64,000 nucleotides of DNA from Auriscalpium vulgare (Eukaryota; Basidiomycota; Agaricomycetes; Russulales; Auriscalpiaceae). Below are positions 37,422 through 49,445 of this stretch, piece by piece. The first letter of the stretch is position 1. Each line of letters begins with the position of its first letter. The stretch covers positions 682,001-746,000 of the forward strand of contig JAHBBC010000001.1 in NCBI GenBank assembly GCA_019915015.1, read 5' to 3'. Position numbers and translations under genes: made by a program. The notes below the pieces were generated by a model, which saw only the letters and a list, made by a program, of their open reading frames with translations, searched no databases and was not told where the DNA came from.

Positions 37422-38042
37422 GCTTTCATTGTACTCCTTCCTTTGTGCCGTATTCAGTCTTTTCAGACTTCCAGTCATCCGGAATCGATTTCGTAAGGTG
37501 CTTATCTTGAATTACTGCACTGTGCCGGACTGCATATCCTCGGGTTCCGACACTGCGTATCTTCGGATTGCTCGTTGCTACCCACCTCTTTCGACTCGCT
37601 CGAGAATGTTTCTCACCGACCAGTCTCACAGTCGCCACCTTGTGCGCGCATAGTCCATCCCTTCAGCGATTCGGTATGCGATACATAAATGAATAGAGAA
37701 ATATGTATAAGTCGCAGCGCGAATCGCCGAGTCCCCGCGGTTCCCGCAGGCCGTCCATCGGCACATATTATGTTTGTATATTGAGAACAAGAAAAGGAAC
37801 TTGTCGTGGTTGGGGCTGGGAGACAACGGAATGGCAACTCGGCCCGCTGTACCCGATGACCAGGACCCGCGGCGTACATACGCTGGGTGTAACGGTGGAT
37901 GGAATATAGAGTAGCAGTGTTAGACCTCGTTCACAGTCATGCATTTGGCAGCCCAGCACCGAGACCGGCGCGAGAACGGAGCCTACGATAAAGTGTACCG
38001 AATACAAATAAGTGTCGACAAACAACCGCGTAACACGCACAC

Positions 38043-39284
38043 CTAAACCTCTGCGGTGATCACAAATTCGCTGCCAAGCAGACTGCTGCTGCCCTCCTCC
38101 CCCTTTGGGCGCTGAATGCGGGAGAAGCTATTGTTTTTCAAGTTGATGCTGGCTGCGGCACCTGTGCTCCCGCCCGCAGTTGTCGAGTACGCAAACTCAA
38201 GCTGCGATGCTGGCTCCGCGCTCCGTGTGCTTGTGCCGGCGGTGGTATGGCCGGCTGTTGAGAGGCCCATCCCCACGCGGATCACGATGAGGGTCGGCGC
38301 GATGCCCTGAATAGCAGGTGTCATGGACATGTCAGACAACATCGAAATTGCCACAAAGAAAGCACTGCGCACGTAAATTTGCACCGCAATGACGGCCAGG
38401 ATAGCTTGCGATGGGATCTCCATCGCAAACGTGGTAACCAGGATGGCCTGGACTACGAGGTACAGCGCGCCGGACTCGATGACTATCTCCATCGCCTTGT
38501 GGCCCATTGCGGTCGTCGAGGCGGGGACGTTCCGCTCATTCCCTGTATGCGGCGTGAGGAACCATATGCGCGCAGCGATGAGCGCCGTGACAATCGCGTT
38601 CGTGCAGAGCGGGAGCGCGTAACCGGCAATACCGAGCGGTACCAGATTCGTGGGGGCGACAGGGGAAGTGGGGTTGATCGCAAGTACCTCGTGGATAACG
38701 GCACAGACGCAGGCTGGTCAACGTAGGTCAGCGGAGGACGTCTATGAGAAGGCAATCGCGTACCGAGGCCGCCTAATGCAGTAATGAATGGAACAATGAC
38801 GATGTAGAAGTTCTTCCCGTAGATCAGGTAGCAGCGGTAGAGGAGTATCATGTCGCCAACGAGGTCGGCCAGAGCGATGAGGAGGTCAGCTCCGACGAGC
38901 GGTGACGTCTCGTTGGCGTAGCCTTTCACAACACCATTTTTACCCTGAGATGATCGAAGACGATTTTGTTGAGCGTCTGAGCAAGAAAAAGTGAGCTACT
39001 TACGAGGGTGACATAGAAATGATTGAATTCGAGGGCGAAGTGGGTGGTACAGATGAGGAACAGAAAGACACTGGCGGCTGTAATTGGGAAGTTTGCCACG
39101 TGGTTTCTTCGCCGCCATAGTGTCAACCTCAACGCCACGATGAACAAGACGCAATACGCGCCTGTAGAGGCAAGCGGACGAACGTCAGTCAACGCCTTGA
39201 ACGAAGGACTGCGTACCACTGACCATACAGCAGCGTTTCGCACGCAAAACCAATGAGGGCTGCCATGTCGTTGGAGAGTGCCAT
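38043..39284 (-). CDS. Seven-helix membrane protein 2, uncharacterised
   Basis: Paralogue of 32929-34189. Exons 39284..39224, 39161..39004, 38944..38764, 38713..38373 and 38306..38043 give 334 aa; the first four exons have exactly the lengths of copy 1. Helices and the motifs LLYRCYLIYGKN and GHKAMEIVIESGALY are conserved; the tail diverges and is shorter. The last intron (66 bp) has no in-frame stop. Function unknown. Confidence 0.82.
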
Positions 39285-40748
39285 CTTTGCGTTGAAGACG
39301 CGGTGAAGACACGAAGAATTTAGTCCTTAGTGCAGCAGGATTGATATAACTCCTCGACGTGCTGTCGCCCCGAGGCCATCCTGCGAAAACGTAGATCAAC
39401 GCCCACAGAGGATGCTTGTGGGCAAACGTACGGAATGTAGCTCATCGTGTCGTACCTTCGATCATACGTCCTTCGTGTTTGAGGGACATAAGAACTGATT
39501 ACCGGATTATATCTAGGTAATCGGAAGCAAGAGCATGGCGGGCAACCCTCAAGGTATCCCTTCTTGTTCTTCGATTTCCGGCTACCGGGACCTGAGAGCT
39601 TCCCATGGGATTATAGGGGCAGAATTCGCTTGCCGAAGGTGGTCTACGTCAGCGCCCGCCCAGAGTCTTCTTGATTGTTGGTTGCTGCCATTCTGGCGGC
39701 CACAATCTGAACGAGTGACATTACGCGCGAGGGTTCCTCGGCGTGAGACCAGGCTACCGGATCAGACCACATGCCTCCGGAAGGACGTCGCGATGCGTAC
39801 TTATCGGTTTCTCAGTGATTCTTGGGTGATTCTGCGGACTTCTACCCGGACGCAGGATGCGCCGAAGGAGATGAGTCAGATGGAACCAGGAAGATGATGA
39901 CCACCGACAGGAGAAAGAAATCTCCCGTGGTGAACACGCCCGTAAGATGCATGAAGGCGCCACAAAGGCATCGTACGCCGCCAGCGCCTCGCAGGGGAAC
40001 AGCGCCCAAGCAGCGCAGAGAGAACTCGCACCTGAAACATATCCGACGAGTCGCGGCACCCCTGGCCCATGACCGCCCGTCAGAGACGCACGAGGACGCC
40101 TCAGGGCACGCTGCACAATGTTAGACCGTGAGTCCAAGGCAGGCGACGGGGACGGCCGCAGGGTTGTGTGACCGCATAGTTGTACTGTCAGACGCGCTAA
40201 ATAGGGACGTCGAGTTAGATGAACGAGGGAGTCGGCGCTGCGTGAACTGAATGTTTAATACTCATTCGCAGCAGCAGGTACCCTTCCCTCCTGCAGCATC
40301 TGTTCTCCTGAAGTGGGCGGTATGGTGGGCGTCAGCTTGCGGTAGTTGAGGTGCGCTGGAGATAGACGTCGGAGCATCGGGTATCAGTGTCTCTGGGCGC
40401 TTGAAGTGCACGCCAGCCACGGGCCGGTGCCCGGCCCGGTTCAAACTTCAACTTCGTGCCAGTGGTTGGCCATTTGATTCAGAACGACTATCTCCTGATA
40501 CCATAAGGGAGACTAGCTTGGCCCTTCTTTCCTCAGGTGCACTCGTTCGATAAAAAACACCATACAGAGGCTCGCTGCAGCATCCCCGAAGTTGAATTCG
40601 TACGAACGCCTTGCCATTACGACAAATTACAGTCAAGCAGAAAGTATACAAATCAGAAACTATACGAATAAACTCAAAAGATCGTGGAAGTGATTGATAT
40701 CACGTAATTCAGAAGTGGGGCTTCTCGCACTGAGATGTCGCGCAATTC
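39285..40748. other. Gap; part is duplicated at about 53380-53780
   Basis: No complete gene found. About 40120-40460 is homologous to 53380-53780 (shared CTTCCCTCCT, GAGTGGGCGG/AAGTGGGCGG, ATGGTGGGCGTCAGC blocks). A minus-strand piece at 39850-39990 encodes a hydrophobic run (FFLLSVVIIFLV) that could be a small membrane protein, but no full model could be made. Confidence 0.4.
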
Positions 40749-41249
40749 TCAGTCGGATGCCTCCACATGGACGTTGTCGGTGTACAAACAATTGGGGCAC
40801 TGGCGTGCTGCGAGACGAAATTTAGCCTCCTTCGTGCGTCAAAATCGTGCTGGTTTACCTTTTATCTTAGGCTCGTCGAACTCTTCCTCGTGCAGTTTGT
40901 GATCGGACAATATTTGGAGAGCTGTCAATTTGACGGTATGAGTCGCGGAACACGTTGATATCTCAGTAGATGATCACCTTGGAGGTGCGCAGCGCCGGGA
41001 AATGCCTCCTCACGCAGTTTCACAACTCCTCCTTGACGAGCTGTTATAGGACACGGATGAGCATTGCCTCGAAGATCCAGATGCGGAAGACTGACCCTGG
41101 AGAGCAGAGGCTGAAGAAGGTACACATCTTTGAGTACAGATTTGCATAACGCAGCATGAAAGAAATAACTGACTATCACCACCAATGGGGGTGCCGGCGA
41201 CGCCCAAGACGAGCGCCGTAAGGACAGAGAGGATGATCGAGGAATGCAT
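40749..41249 (-). CDS. Secreted repeat peptide precursor 2 (candidate RiPP precursor), 91 aa
   Basis: Exons 41249..41174 (76 nt), 41110..41096 (15 nt), 41040..40978, 40921..40859 and 40807..40749, all phase 1. The signal peptide (IILSVLTALVLGVAG/TPI) and the SALQ microexon match the other two precursors. Exon 4 encodes ALQILSDHKLHEEEFDEPK and exon 5 ARQCPNCLYTDNVHVEASD with a stop. Exon 5 has an extra CxxC and keeps the core Leu-Tyr-Thr-x-x-Val-His. If the second intron is not removed the frame ends early at 41010, so alternative splicing would give a 58-aa secreted peptide without cores. Assignment to a RiPP pathway is inferred from neighbours. Confidence 0.7.
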
Positions 41250-41340
41250 TGTCAAAGGGAAAGCAACTGGCGAGAGGTATACAGATGATAGCGCGGCGAA
41301 GTCAAATCGGAGAGCACTGAATGAAATTTGCGCCCAACAC

Positions 41341-41347
41341 TTTTATA
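41341..41347 (-). promoter_or_regulatory. TATA box of precursor gene 2
   Basis: TATAAAA (minus strand), 92 bp upstream of the ATG, within a block (TTGGCTATAAAAG) also found before precursor gene 3. Confidence 0.75.
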
Positions 41348-41580
41348 GCCAATGCTAGGGAAGCTTAGAAATCGTCACAGGTGTTTTCCGCGTCCGAGAC
41401 GCTCACAGGCTTCCGAGAATGTGTGCGAAGATCAAGACTCACCGTCCTTGCCAGCCCACCAGAAACTGTTCTAATTGTTTATCAAATCGAGTGGAGCCAC
41501 CCTTGCGACCGAGGCGGAGACAATATAGAGTTAGATGATGTGATTCGACTAGAGCCTCAGCTAGAGTATCTAGGGGATGA

Positions 41581-41829
41581 TCACAAGCTGTCGTATGGAT
41601 TGGGGCGAGGAAGATTATGTGTATCGGTGTAGTCCAGATGGTTCATCACAACTGCTACCACTCCCGACACCGCCTGCGCGGACAGCACAAGGGATATGAC
41701 GTTCGCCGCTAGAAGCAAAAGGATGGCCGCGACGAACACGCCGTGAAGCAACGACGTATGCTCGCGCTCCTGACGGTTAACCTGTTCGGCGTGTTCGTTC
41801 TGGCTGATGGGTACGTAGTAGTCCGGCAT
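41581..41829 (-). CDS. Single-pass membrane mini-protein 2, 82 aa
   Basis: Starts MPDYYVPISQNEHAE, one helix (VFVAAILLLLAANVISLVL), ends YTDTHNLPRPNPYDSL. Same length and end as copy 1. The frame is open further upstream, but the start was placed at the ATG shared by all three copies. Immediately upstream lies precursor-independent sequence with a hydrophobic piece (STAAYIIFVAALFC) that is partly conserved in copy 3; it is in another frame and may be 5' leader. Confidence 0.7.
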   Translation of the reverse strand: MPDYYVPISQNEHAEQVNRQEREHTSLLHGVFVAAILLLLAANVISLVLSAQAVSGVVAVVMNHLDYTDTHNLPRPNPYDSL

Positions 41830-42927
41830 GTCTGTCCTGCAGGGACTGTGAGCTCTAGCCTTGGTGGATCGAGGGGGGAAAATGAGGCTCACCTACAGCG
41901 CACAAAGAATGCAATGCTAGCAGAAGAGCGCCGCGACGAAGATAATATACGCAGCAGTCGAGGCGTCCCGACTTGTCACAGTGTCACGCCAGAAATCCCG
42001 CTGCCAGCAGCACCGAGCAACTAGTATGTCGACGAGATCAGCAGATTGGAAAGGGAAGTCAGAGCCAGCCATCTGGAGGTCCATGAGCATGGCGAGCATT
42101 CCCAACAGGCGTCTCTTCGTGCGTAATAATCTCCGTCTTGCCGGCCAGCGTATGATCGTTGTCGCACCGGACTAACGGAGCGTCTGTGGGTAGCTTGAGG
42201 TCAGCCACGGAGACGGTACGATCAACGTACCATGACCGCGCCAGGCATCCCGAGCGCTGTAGACACTTCAATGGACACAAAATCGTATGCCAGACAAACA
42301 CCCTCGAGCATACGGAATCCTCTTTGAGAAGGCAGACCATCTGGGCGTCTTGTGCGTTGTAGTACTAGAAAATTCTAAGCTGCCGCGCGCAGGCCCGGCG
42401 CTCCCCGGCGGCGGCGCGGATGACGCCGTCGGCCCGTCGCGACTTGTTACATATTGTCAACGCGCGACGCGCGTGGCGCTACGTATCGATTGCCAGCCAG
42501 AACCTGATTGTTTTCAAACACGTTGAGCTGATGATATACCATCTGCACCACAGACTTCAACATCGAATTCAATCATTTCGATGACGTGCTCATAAGCATA
42601 AGTCATCATGTCATGAGTAGCTTGCGTTATCTTCGACAGTATCAAGTTCTCAAGTCCTCAGCGCATTTTACACTGGGCATGGGCTCTCGACGCGACACTT
42701 GCGTACAACTGCTACACCGTCGGGTCGGCGCAGTTGCGATGCTGGATATACGTCACGATTTGGCGGACGGTCACCGCGGTCGATAAGGACTGGAGCACTA
42801 GTTTCTCCCGCATCCAGCTGTCGAGGACAGCAGTCTGGATTCGTATGTATTAGTGTATCTGTCGTTTTCGACAGCCGTATGATACGAAAGGAGTGTACAC
42901 CGAACACCGCAGTACTGTATACGTGCT

Positions 42928-43636
42928 TCATGCCCGCGACACATGACTGGGATTATCGAGCAGATACTGTCTGACCTTGGTCCAGTCTCGGCAGCGATGC
43001 ACCACCCCCACGCCGCTCCCGCCCGTCTCGTTCTTCCCGTTGACCTCCTGCACCACCGTCTCCTCGAGCGTCGTGTCCGCCTTGCACAGCACGATCTGCC
43101 GCATGTAGCGCAGGCAGTGCTCGACGTGGTGCGCGGCGCCGGTGCGATTCCTCAGAAATCCGACGCGGATGACGTCGAGGCAGTGCATCTGGTGGATCAT
43201 GGACAGCAGATACGGCTGCTGCCCGGGCCCGAGGTCGGTGAAGCCCTCAGCGGGGAAAAGTGTTCCCCACTCGGCGTCATCCCACAGGGAAAAGTGCGGG
43301 TCGCCGGACTCGAGGACGAGGCCGACAGCGGGTAGGTTGAGTGGTAGCTGAGCGGGATGGTCGCTCCCGGCATAGGCTAGGGAAGACGAAAAAAAAGATG
43401 ACTGATCCATTCACGTTGAAAGGGCATGCGGACGTACTGTACTCTTTTGAAGCGGGAGGCAGCAGCCCGTTCAAGAGCTCTACATTGTGGGATGTGGCGG
43501 CGATATTGAGAAAGGTTGTGAAGATCGCGGCAAGGAGACACGCGTAGACGGCGAGTGGACTAGAGAGTTTGACAAGAGAGTTTCTGAGCCAACCAGTCCG
43601 CCGCCCATGAGCAGACCAAGTAAAGTACGACTGCAT
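42928..43636 (-). CDS. UstYa-like (DUF3328) oxidase 2
   Basis: Two exons, 43636..43438 (199 nt, as in copies 1 and 3) and 43376..42928 (449 nt), 215 aa. Anchor helix YACLLAAIFTTFLNIAA; motifs HQMHCLD and HVEHCLRYMRQ intact; conserved end CRDWTKVRQYLLDNPSHVS. Transcribed away from P450 gene 2, with a shared upstream region containing repeat R. The predicted role, oxidative modification of a secretory-pathway peptide, follows the family; the substrate is inferred. Confidence 0.9.
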
Positions 43637-44199
43637 TGGCGACGATGCAGCAACAACCAACCTCCGTAGCCTTTAGAGGGGACGTGAGGCTCCGAGTTCG
43701 TGTTCTCATAGTTACCGAAGGTTTGGGCAGCAATGATACATCGTGGGTTGGACATTCTGTGCGCGAATGATCATCTGGGATAGTGGGAATCAGATGACGG
43801 TGAATGGATGTTCCAGAGCCATGGCAGGAAAGAAAAAGACGGACCCTCTCACATCCGATTCGGCATCAGTCCAGTGTTGGGTGAGTGTCTGAAGAGGTCC
43901 CGAGAAGACCATTGAAGAACTGCCGGTGATGGACGGCTTCCCGCGGACTCAGTAGATCTCAACACAGTGCAGGCGCATCATCACGAATGGAAGTGCTCGT
44001 AGCACAATTGCGCGCGCTAGCACTGCCTTTTGAGTCATGTTCCGCACGTGCCCCCTTGGGCACACGATGTTGGAAAGCGGGTTGGGACCCAAGATGTTGA
44101 CCACCCACCATACATAAGGCAACGACCGTTGTCGAATTGATGCCACCAGAAGTGAAAAGCTTCCGAGCTCGTGCTCCCGGCGCTGCGGCTGCAGCGATG

Positions 44200-44480
44200 C
44201 TAATATTCATGCGGCACGAACTGTGGAAGGCCCTTCGGCGCCCAAACTATCAGAGCAAAACTAGAAGAGTCAAGGAATCGATAACGTACCGTGTAACGCT
44301 GCGCACACTTGCTAGCCTCTCGTCCAGCCCGGCTCCAATGTGCCGTACTGGAAGCGCGTTAACGTTACTGACGCGCCCATGGAGGATGACCACAAAAGGC
44401 TGCCACTTGCTCCTTCCCGTGCTTCGCGGCTGTTCGATGCCGCGGAGCGCCTTCGATGGAGACGAGCACGGGGCAGACAC
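44200..44480. repeat. Repeat R, copy in the UstYa 2 / P450 2 divergent promoter
   Basis: Shares GGAAGGCCCTTC, AAACTATCAGAGCAAAACTA, ATCGATAACGTAC, CACAAAAGGCTGCCACTTGC and TTCCCGTGCTTCG with 52670-52930 and 57860-58110, and partly with 52040-52200. All copies have the same orientation. No conserved frame spans it, so it is most likely regulatory or an untranslated leader. Confidence 0.7.
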
Positions 44481-44706
44481 ATTCGCGACTCTCTGATTCT
44501 CTCCTCTTCCCTCGGATCTGAAAAGATCCGTGAAGCAGGCGCTGGCTTTTAGCGAGGTGCATTGAGCACTGACGGTGTGCGATGCGAACGATCAGGCCTT
44601 CAGGATGGGCTATTCGAACTCAGTTAGCTCGTGCGTCCCCAAGTACTTATACGACAAGCGCCATATCACCTCCGAGTCAGTCAGTACTGACCTTCTTCTA
44701 CCACCC

Positions 44707-47189
44707 ATGCCATCCCTGCAAGTCGTCGGCGCGTTGATCATTGCATTGGTCCTCTGGAGGGTTGTGAAGAAGTCGACAGCGCCGAAGTCTCCGCTGGCCG
44801 ACGTCGCAGGACCGGAGAAAGAGCACTGGTTGAAAGGTACGGTTGTGTCCTTAGTCACGTGCACTCGAGTCAGCATTGACGAAGCCGCCTTGGCAAACTT
44901 GAAGGCAACTTTCATAGGCTCTTCCAGGATGGGCGGGACTACAATCTCAGTATGGCTGATCGCTATGGGGGAGTGGTGAAGGTGTACGGTCTTCTTGGGG
45001 TGAGCCTGTCCTTGGTGTCGCCTTCTCTTTGTCTTACACCGCGCCACAGCTAGAGCAACTCTACGTGTCGGATCCTCGCGCCCTCCACCACATCGTGGTG
45101 AAGGAGCAGCACGTCTATGAAGAGACAGACATGTTCATAATGTATGTTTATGTTTCGGACCATCATGTTCTTCGTCGGCTCATCGTCAACTAGGGGAAAC
45201 AAAATCATATTTGGCGAAGGCTTAATCTCCACGCTTGGTATGCATATGCGCCTCTCTTCGTCTAACCTTGCCTCATTTTGTCCTGTCATTATAGGGGAGC
45301 AGCACAAGAAGCAACGCAAAATGCTCAACCCTGTCTTCTCGCTCGCAAATATGCGTATTCTGCTCCCCATCATTCAACCCATCGCGGACAAGTTGCGAGA
45401 CCTCTTGACATCGCAAGTCCAGGAGAGCGGTGGTAAGACCCATCCAATCTCATTGAAGAGAATGGCTCATATTTTATCCTAGAGAGCAAAGAAATAGACG
45501 TACATCCATGGATGACGCGCGGGACGCTCGAGTACATCTCGCAGGCCGGCTTAGGTTATTCGTTTAACGCTCTAGAGGCGACCGAGACTCATCTCTACAC
45601 GGAGGCCCTTAAGTCGCTAGCGTGCGTACGAGATCTCGGTCTCAAACGCGAGCAATTCCTGACCTGTTCCCGCTACTTCAGCCCGACTACATTGGGCATC
45701 ATCATGCTGCGACCGCTCGTACCTGTCGTCATACGCAACTTCTCCTTGCGCTGGCGGAACAAGCTCGTAGACTGGCTCCCTATCAAAGGCCTCAAGAAGT
45801 TGCGTGAAATTGTCCAGGTCATGGACCGATCCAGCCGGCGGATATTCCAAGAAAAGAAATACGCGTTGGGACAGAATGCAATGGACACCACTAGTGTCAC
45901 GCTCGTTGAAGGTGACGTTGGGGCACGTCTTCTTGGGAAGGATATCATGAGCATTCTCCGTCCGTTTTCGACTCATGCTTCGCTGATCTACGACTGACTT
46001 CTTCTCTCTAATTTCCAGTGAACGCGAACACGGCGTCCGATGATGCGGAGAGACTTACAGAAGCTGAGATTCTCGGGCAGATGAAGTGCGCTGCGCCACA
46101 ATCCTGCACTGCTCGATTTGATAGCTAACAGATTGTTTCTCAGCACCATTCTCTTTGCCGGTTTCGAGACCACCACAACAGCAATATGCCGCATTATGTA
46201 TATCCTCGCTTCGAATCCCGAAGTACAGGCACGGCTACGTAGCGAACTCAGGAAGGCACGGCTCGCGTACAAGGCTGCGCAGGGGCTCCCAGAGGAGCAG
46301 CGATGGGAGGACGTGCACCTGCCGTACGACGCCCTGATGGCGCTTCCCTACTTGGACGCAGTTGTGCGAGAAACTCTGCGCGTACATCCGCCAACTTCTC
46401 TCCTCAGCCGCGTGTACGCGTCGCTCTTCTCTCCGCACGCACCAGCTAGCTAACTGTTCCCGCAGAGCGCGCGAGTCAACCATGCTCCCTTTGCAGTACC
46501 CCGTCCGCGCAGCGTCGGGTGCGCAGGTGTCCTCCGTTGCTGTACCCGAGGGAACGACTGTGATCATCTCGATCCTCGCGGCGAACCACAACAAGGATGT
46601 ATGGGGCGAGGATGCGTCCGTGTGGAAGCCGGAGCGCTGGCTTACGGCGTCGGGCGAGCGCATACGATTTTCGCACGAGCTCGACGGTGCGCTCGGAGAG
46701 AATCAGGAGTTTGAGGGCGAGGGCACGCCGGGGAGCAAGACGGGCGTGAAGTACCCTGGCGTTTATGCGTCCATGTGAGTTGGCCTGGAATACCCATCGT
46801 GCCCGTGGAGCGAACTGATTTACTCGCGCATCAGGATGACCTTCCTCGGCGGTGGGCGGGCATGCATGTGCGTCGTTCTGATTCCATGAGTAGTAGAAGC
46901 GTTTCAAGAACTGACACCTTATACAGTGGCTTCAAATTCGCCGAAATGGAGATAAGTAAGCGGTCGTCGTGCAACCCTTTTGTCTTCGCCTTCACGACTG
47001 ACCCTTTGCGCAGAACAAGTCGTCACCGCACTCATATCGACACTCCACTTCTCATTGCCTTCCGACGATAAGGAGATTTATTGGAAGATTAACGGGCTTC
47101 AGGTGCCCGTGGTACGCCCCCCTTCTGGAGACGGTGTAACTCCTGCGGTGCCGCTCGACGTGCGACTTGTTCGCGAGAGCGACTTCTGA
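44707..47189 (+). CDS. Cytochrome P450 monooxygenase 2
   Basis: Paralogue of P450 1 with thirteen exons (44707..44836, 44905..44999, 45050..45141, 45194..45237, 45295..45432, 45483..45621, 45682..45959, 46019..46085, 46144..46413, 46466..46774, 46835..46867, 46927..46955, 47014..47189), 599 aa. Only exon 7 differs in length (3 nt longer). FAGFETTTT, ETLRVHPP, KPERWL and FLGGGRACIG are intact. Divergently paired with UstYa-like gene 2. High similarity down to the 3' end suggests recent duplication or gene conversion. Confidence 0.93.
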
Positions 47190-47271
47190 GCTTTCATCTG
47201 TACTCATTCATCTTTAGCCGCTTGAGCGTGGTCCATTGTGCCGTATTCAGTCCTTTCGTACGGTGCTTATC

Positions 47272-47662
47272 TTCCCCGACTCCAGCTCCTAGGGGCTGTA
47301 GGTTCGGATCAAACCCCCCGCCTTACGGGTCTTGGTATGGGGGCTGAAGCGATTCGCGCCGTGGGATATTAGTTTTGGTGGCTGAGCTATCTGATTAGAT
47401 GGACTCCTGCTCTTCGCATCTCTTCGTCCCGTTCGTCTCTTGCACTCTAGCGCACCAGACTACTCTGCCAACATCTTGCTCTATCGCTATCACTTTGGTC
47501 ACCACGTCACTTCCTGCATCGCACATTTGCCTGTTTAGTTTGTATACCGCCGCGCGGTATTTTCTTTTGAGTTTTGTTTACAGCTGATCTACCAGACGAC
47601 ACGACTTCATCACAACATCAGCTATCTAGCAAAGTCGGGATCAGCGCACGCGGCACTGCTGC
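47272..47662. mobile_element. About 390-bp insertion in the 3' flank of P450 2
   Basis: The 3' flanks of the two P450 genes align on both sides (GGTGCTTATCTT then GAATTA(T/C)TGCACTGTGCCGG), but gene 2 has this extra block between the aligned ends. No inverted termini or clear target duplication were found. A GGTTCGGATC box near 47291 recalls a pol III B box, so a SINE-like or solo element is possible. Alternatively gene 1 lost the block. Confidence 0.4.
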
Positions 47663-48151
47663 GATGAATTATTGCACTGTGCCGGACTGCATATCCTTGA
47701 TCCAGCACGTCCCGTCACACTTTCAGCATATTATTTGCGAGCCATGAGCCGCCGGGAGCAGTTCCTGATCGTCCGATTCACTTGTCGCCGGGAGATCCGT
47801 TACCACTAGGTTCAGAAATTTGCTCATTCCGTCCACGAATATCGTTTCAAACCTTTCATCATTGCGACCTGCACGTCCGACCCGTTCGCTCACAATATTG
47901 TCGTAATTTCAGGAATAACATCGCTCACTCAAGTCATGGAGTTAACGGACCCCACTAACACTCAGTGTTACTAACAAAGTTGCCGGCCGCCGTCGCTAGG
48001 CTGGGACCACGTGCACTGGAATTTTGGTTCGCGGTGCCTTCCTTGACTACACATCCTTGCGCTCACAAGCGATGCAGCGCGGACCGGAATACGAGCGTTT
48101 TAAAAAGCGTCCCATAGTCGCTGCGTCTACCTAGCGAACATCCCGCCCAAA

Positions 48152-48955
48152 ATGTCGCCGAACACCTCGGAGCCACTCCGGAAGACTCGCCTTTTTGCCT
48201 TGGCGTTCTGTCGGCTGGTCACCAACGTCACGGGCGGTTTCAGCGTACACGATTTGAGGAGGTGCGTACCTCAATGCTTCCGTACGGTATTACGGACCGT
48301 CGCGTCGCTGTTCTGACATGACTTAGGGAGAGCGCGACCAAGTCAGCCATGAAGCGCGATGCACATCCTGGTGTTACTCTGCAAATCGATACGACGAGTA
48401 AGCCGTGTGCCAGCTTTGACCCTCGCCCAAGGCCCACCACAACATGCCATCCTGGCCATCTCGATCCTCAGCAACATCGTCGCAGGCAACTGTGCCCAAT
48501 TGATTATCCGCCCCAAGCCCTTCTACCGCATGTTCCGTCGCTGGGTGCGCGCTGACGGCCCCCCGCTGGCGACGCGCACCCTGCGCGCGCAAGCCGTCAT
48601 CTTCGCCGTGTGCACGCAGGCGCTGCTCCCTCCACAGGCCGCGTACACCATCACCTTCGCTTCCAAGAGCCCCACCGCGAGGGCCTTCCAGGACGGCGTG
48701 CAGCTCCCGGACGTGTCGGAGCAGCCGTATCGGAAGCTTGGTTTCTGTGAGTCCTCCGTTGAATGCGTCTGCATTTGCGGCTCCTGATTGACGGGTCCGA
48801 TCGGATGGTATGCAGTACTCTTGCAGCTCATCGTGCCGTGGGTCGGCGTGCTGTCGGCCGTCGTCGCCACCGTCGTGCTCTTCGTGGCCTCGCACCGGCG
48901 TGTGCGAGAGGGGCCGGGCGAAGGCTCAGTGGAACTCACCGCTTTGGTACAGTAG
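48152..48955 (+). CDS. Small multi-helix membrane protein, uncharacterised
   Basis: The best supported part is the frame through ILAISILSNIVAGNCAQLII, PFYRMFRRWVRADG, AQAVIFAVCTQALLPPQAA and, after an intron, LLLQLIVPWVGVLSAVVATV, ending SVELTALVQ at 48955. The 5' part is uncertain: an ATG at 48152 (MSPNTSEPLRKTRL) joins through an intron from 48265, then needs either a very short (about 34-nt) intron near 48399 or an alternative start at 48359. About four membrane helices. Family not recognised. It lies between the two P450 groups. Confidence 0.5.
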
Positions 48956-49445
48956 TCTCTGTATACGATTACTGCAATTGATTGATACCCCTGCATAGGA
49001 CTACAATACCCGACTCAAAACAAATCTCTTCGACATGCCAGCATCCACAACCCCAACGTGTACGCACATTTCAACGACGTCGAGCCCCCTCTTTTGGCGC
49101 TGTCCTAAGGCCGTCGTTCGAGGTTGACTGTGTTCTTCCCGCTGGTTGGGATACCACTGCCAGTGGCGCTGGTCGTCTCGCTCTCGAAACCAATTGACCG
49201 CCTTGTGGCCTCCTTTGGATGTCATCGATACATATCTGGATTCCTACCCGAGCTGCCCGAGAGAACGCCGTCCGCGTGGGGAGAAGCGTCGAGTATGCAG
49301 ATCGTCTGCCCGCGTTAGGCGGCGTGGGGGACGTCAATCGCCGCTCTCCCGGCATCGTGGACAGGTGCGCACTGTGCCAGCCGTTGCAAGCGCTTTGAGC
49401 GCCGCCAATCCCCCAGCGCGATATCGCCCTTTTCCTTCGCCCCTC

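Noticed and set aside
40262..40444. Short minus-strand frame ending Cys-Cys-Cys-Glu, considered as a lipopeptide pheromone precursor
   Set aside because: The ending is not a proper CaaX box, and the homologous region at 53480-53700 keeps neither the frame nor the cysteines.
41010..41255. Uninterrupted 58-80 aa reading of precursor gene 2 as the full gene product
   Set aside because: Comparison of three paralogues shows a conserved intron (donor GTCAGTC, acceptor AACAG) after the microexon. Splicing it opens a frame with repeated cores in all three.
41900..42105. Hydrophobic open frame upstream of mini-protein 2, considered as a separate membrane protein
   Set aside because: The equivalent regions at 31000 and 55300 do not conserve one frame; it may be leader sequence.
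47285..47340. tRNA-like GGTTCGGATC motif
   Set aside because: No acceptor stem, D arm or anticodon arm can be folded around it.
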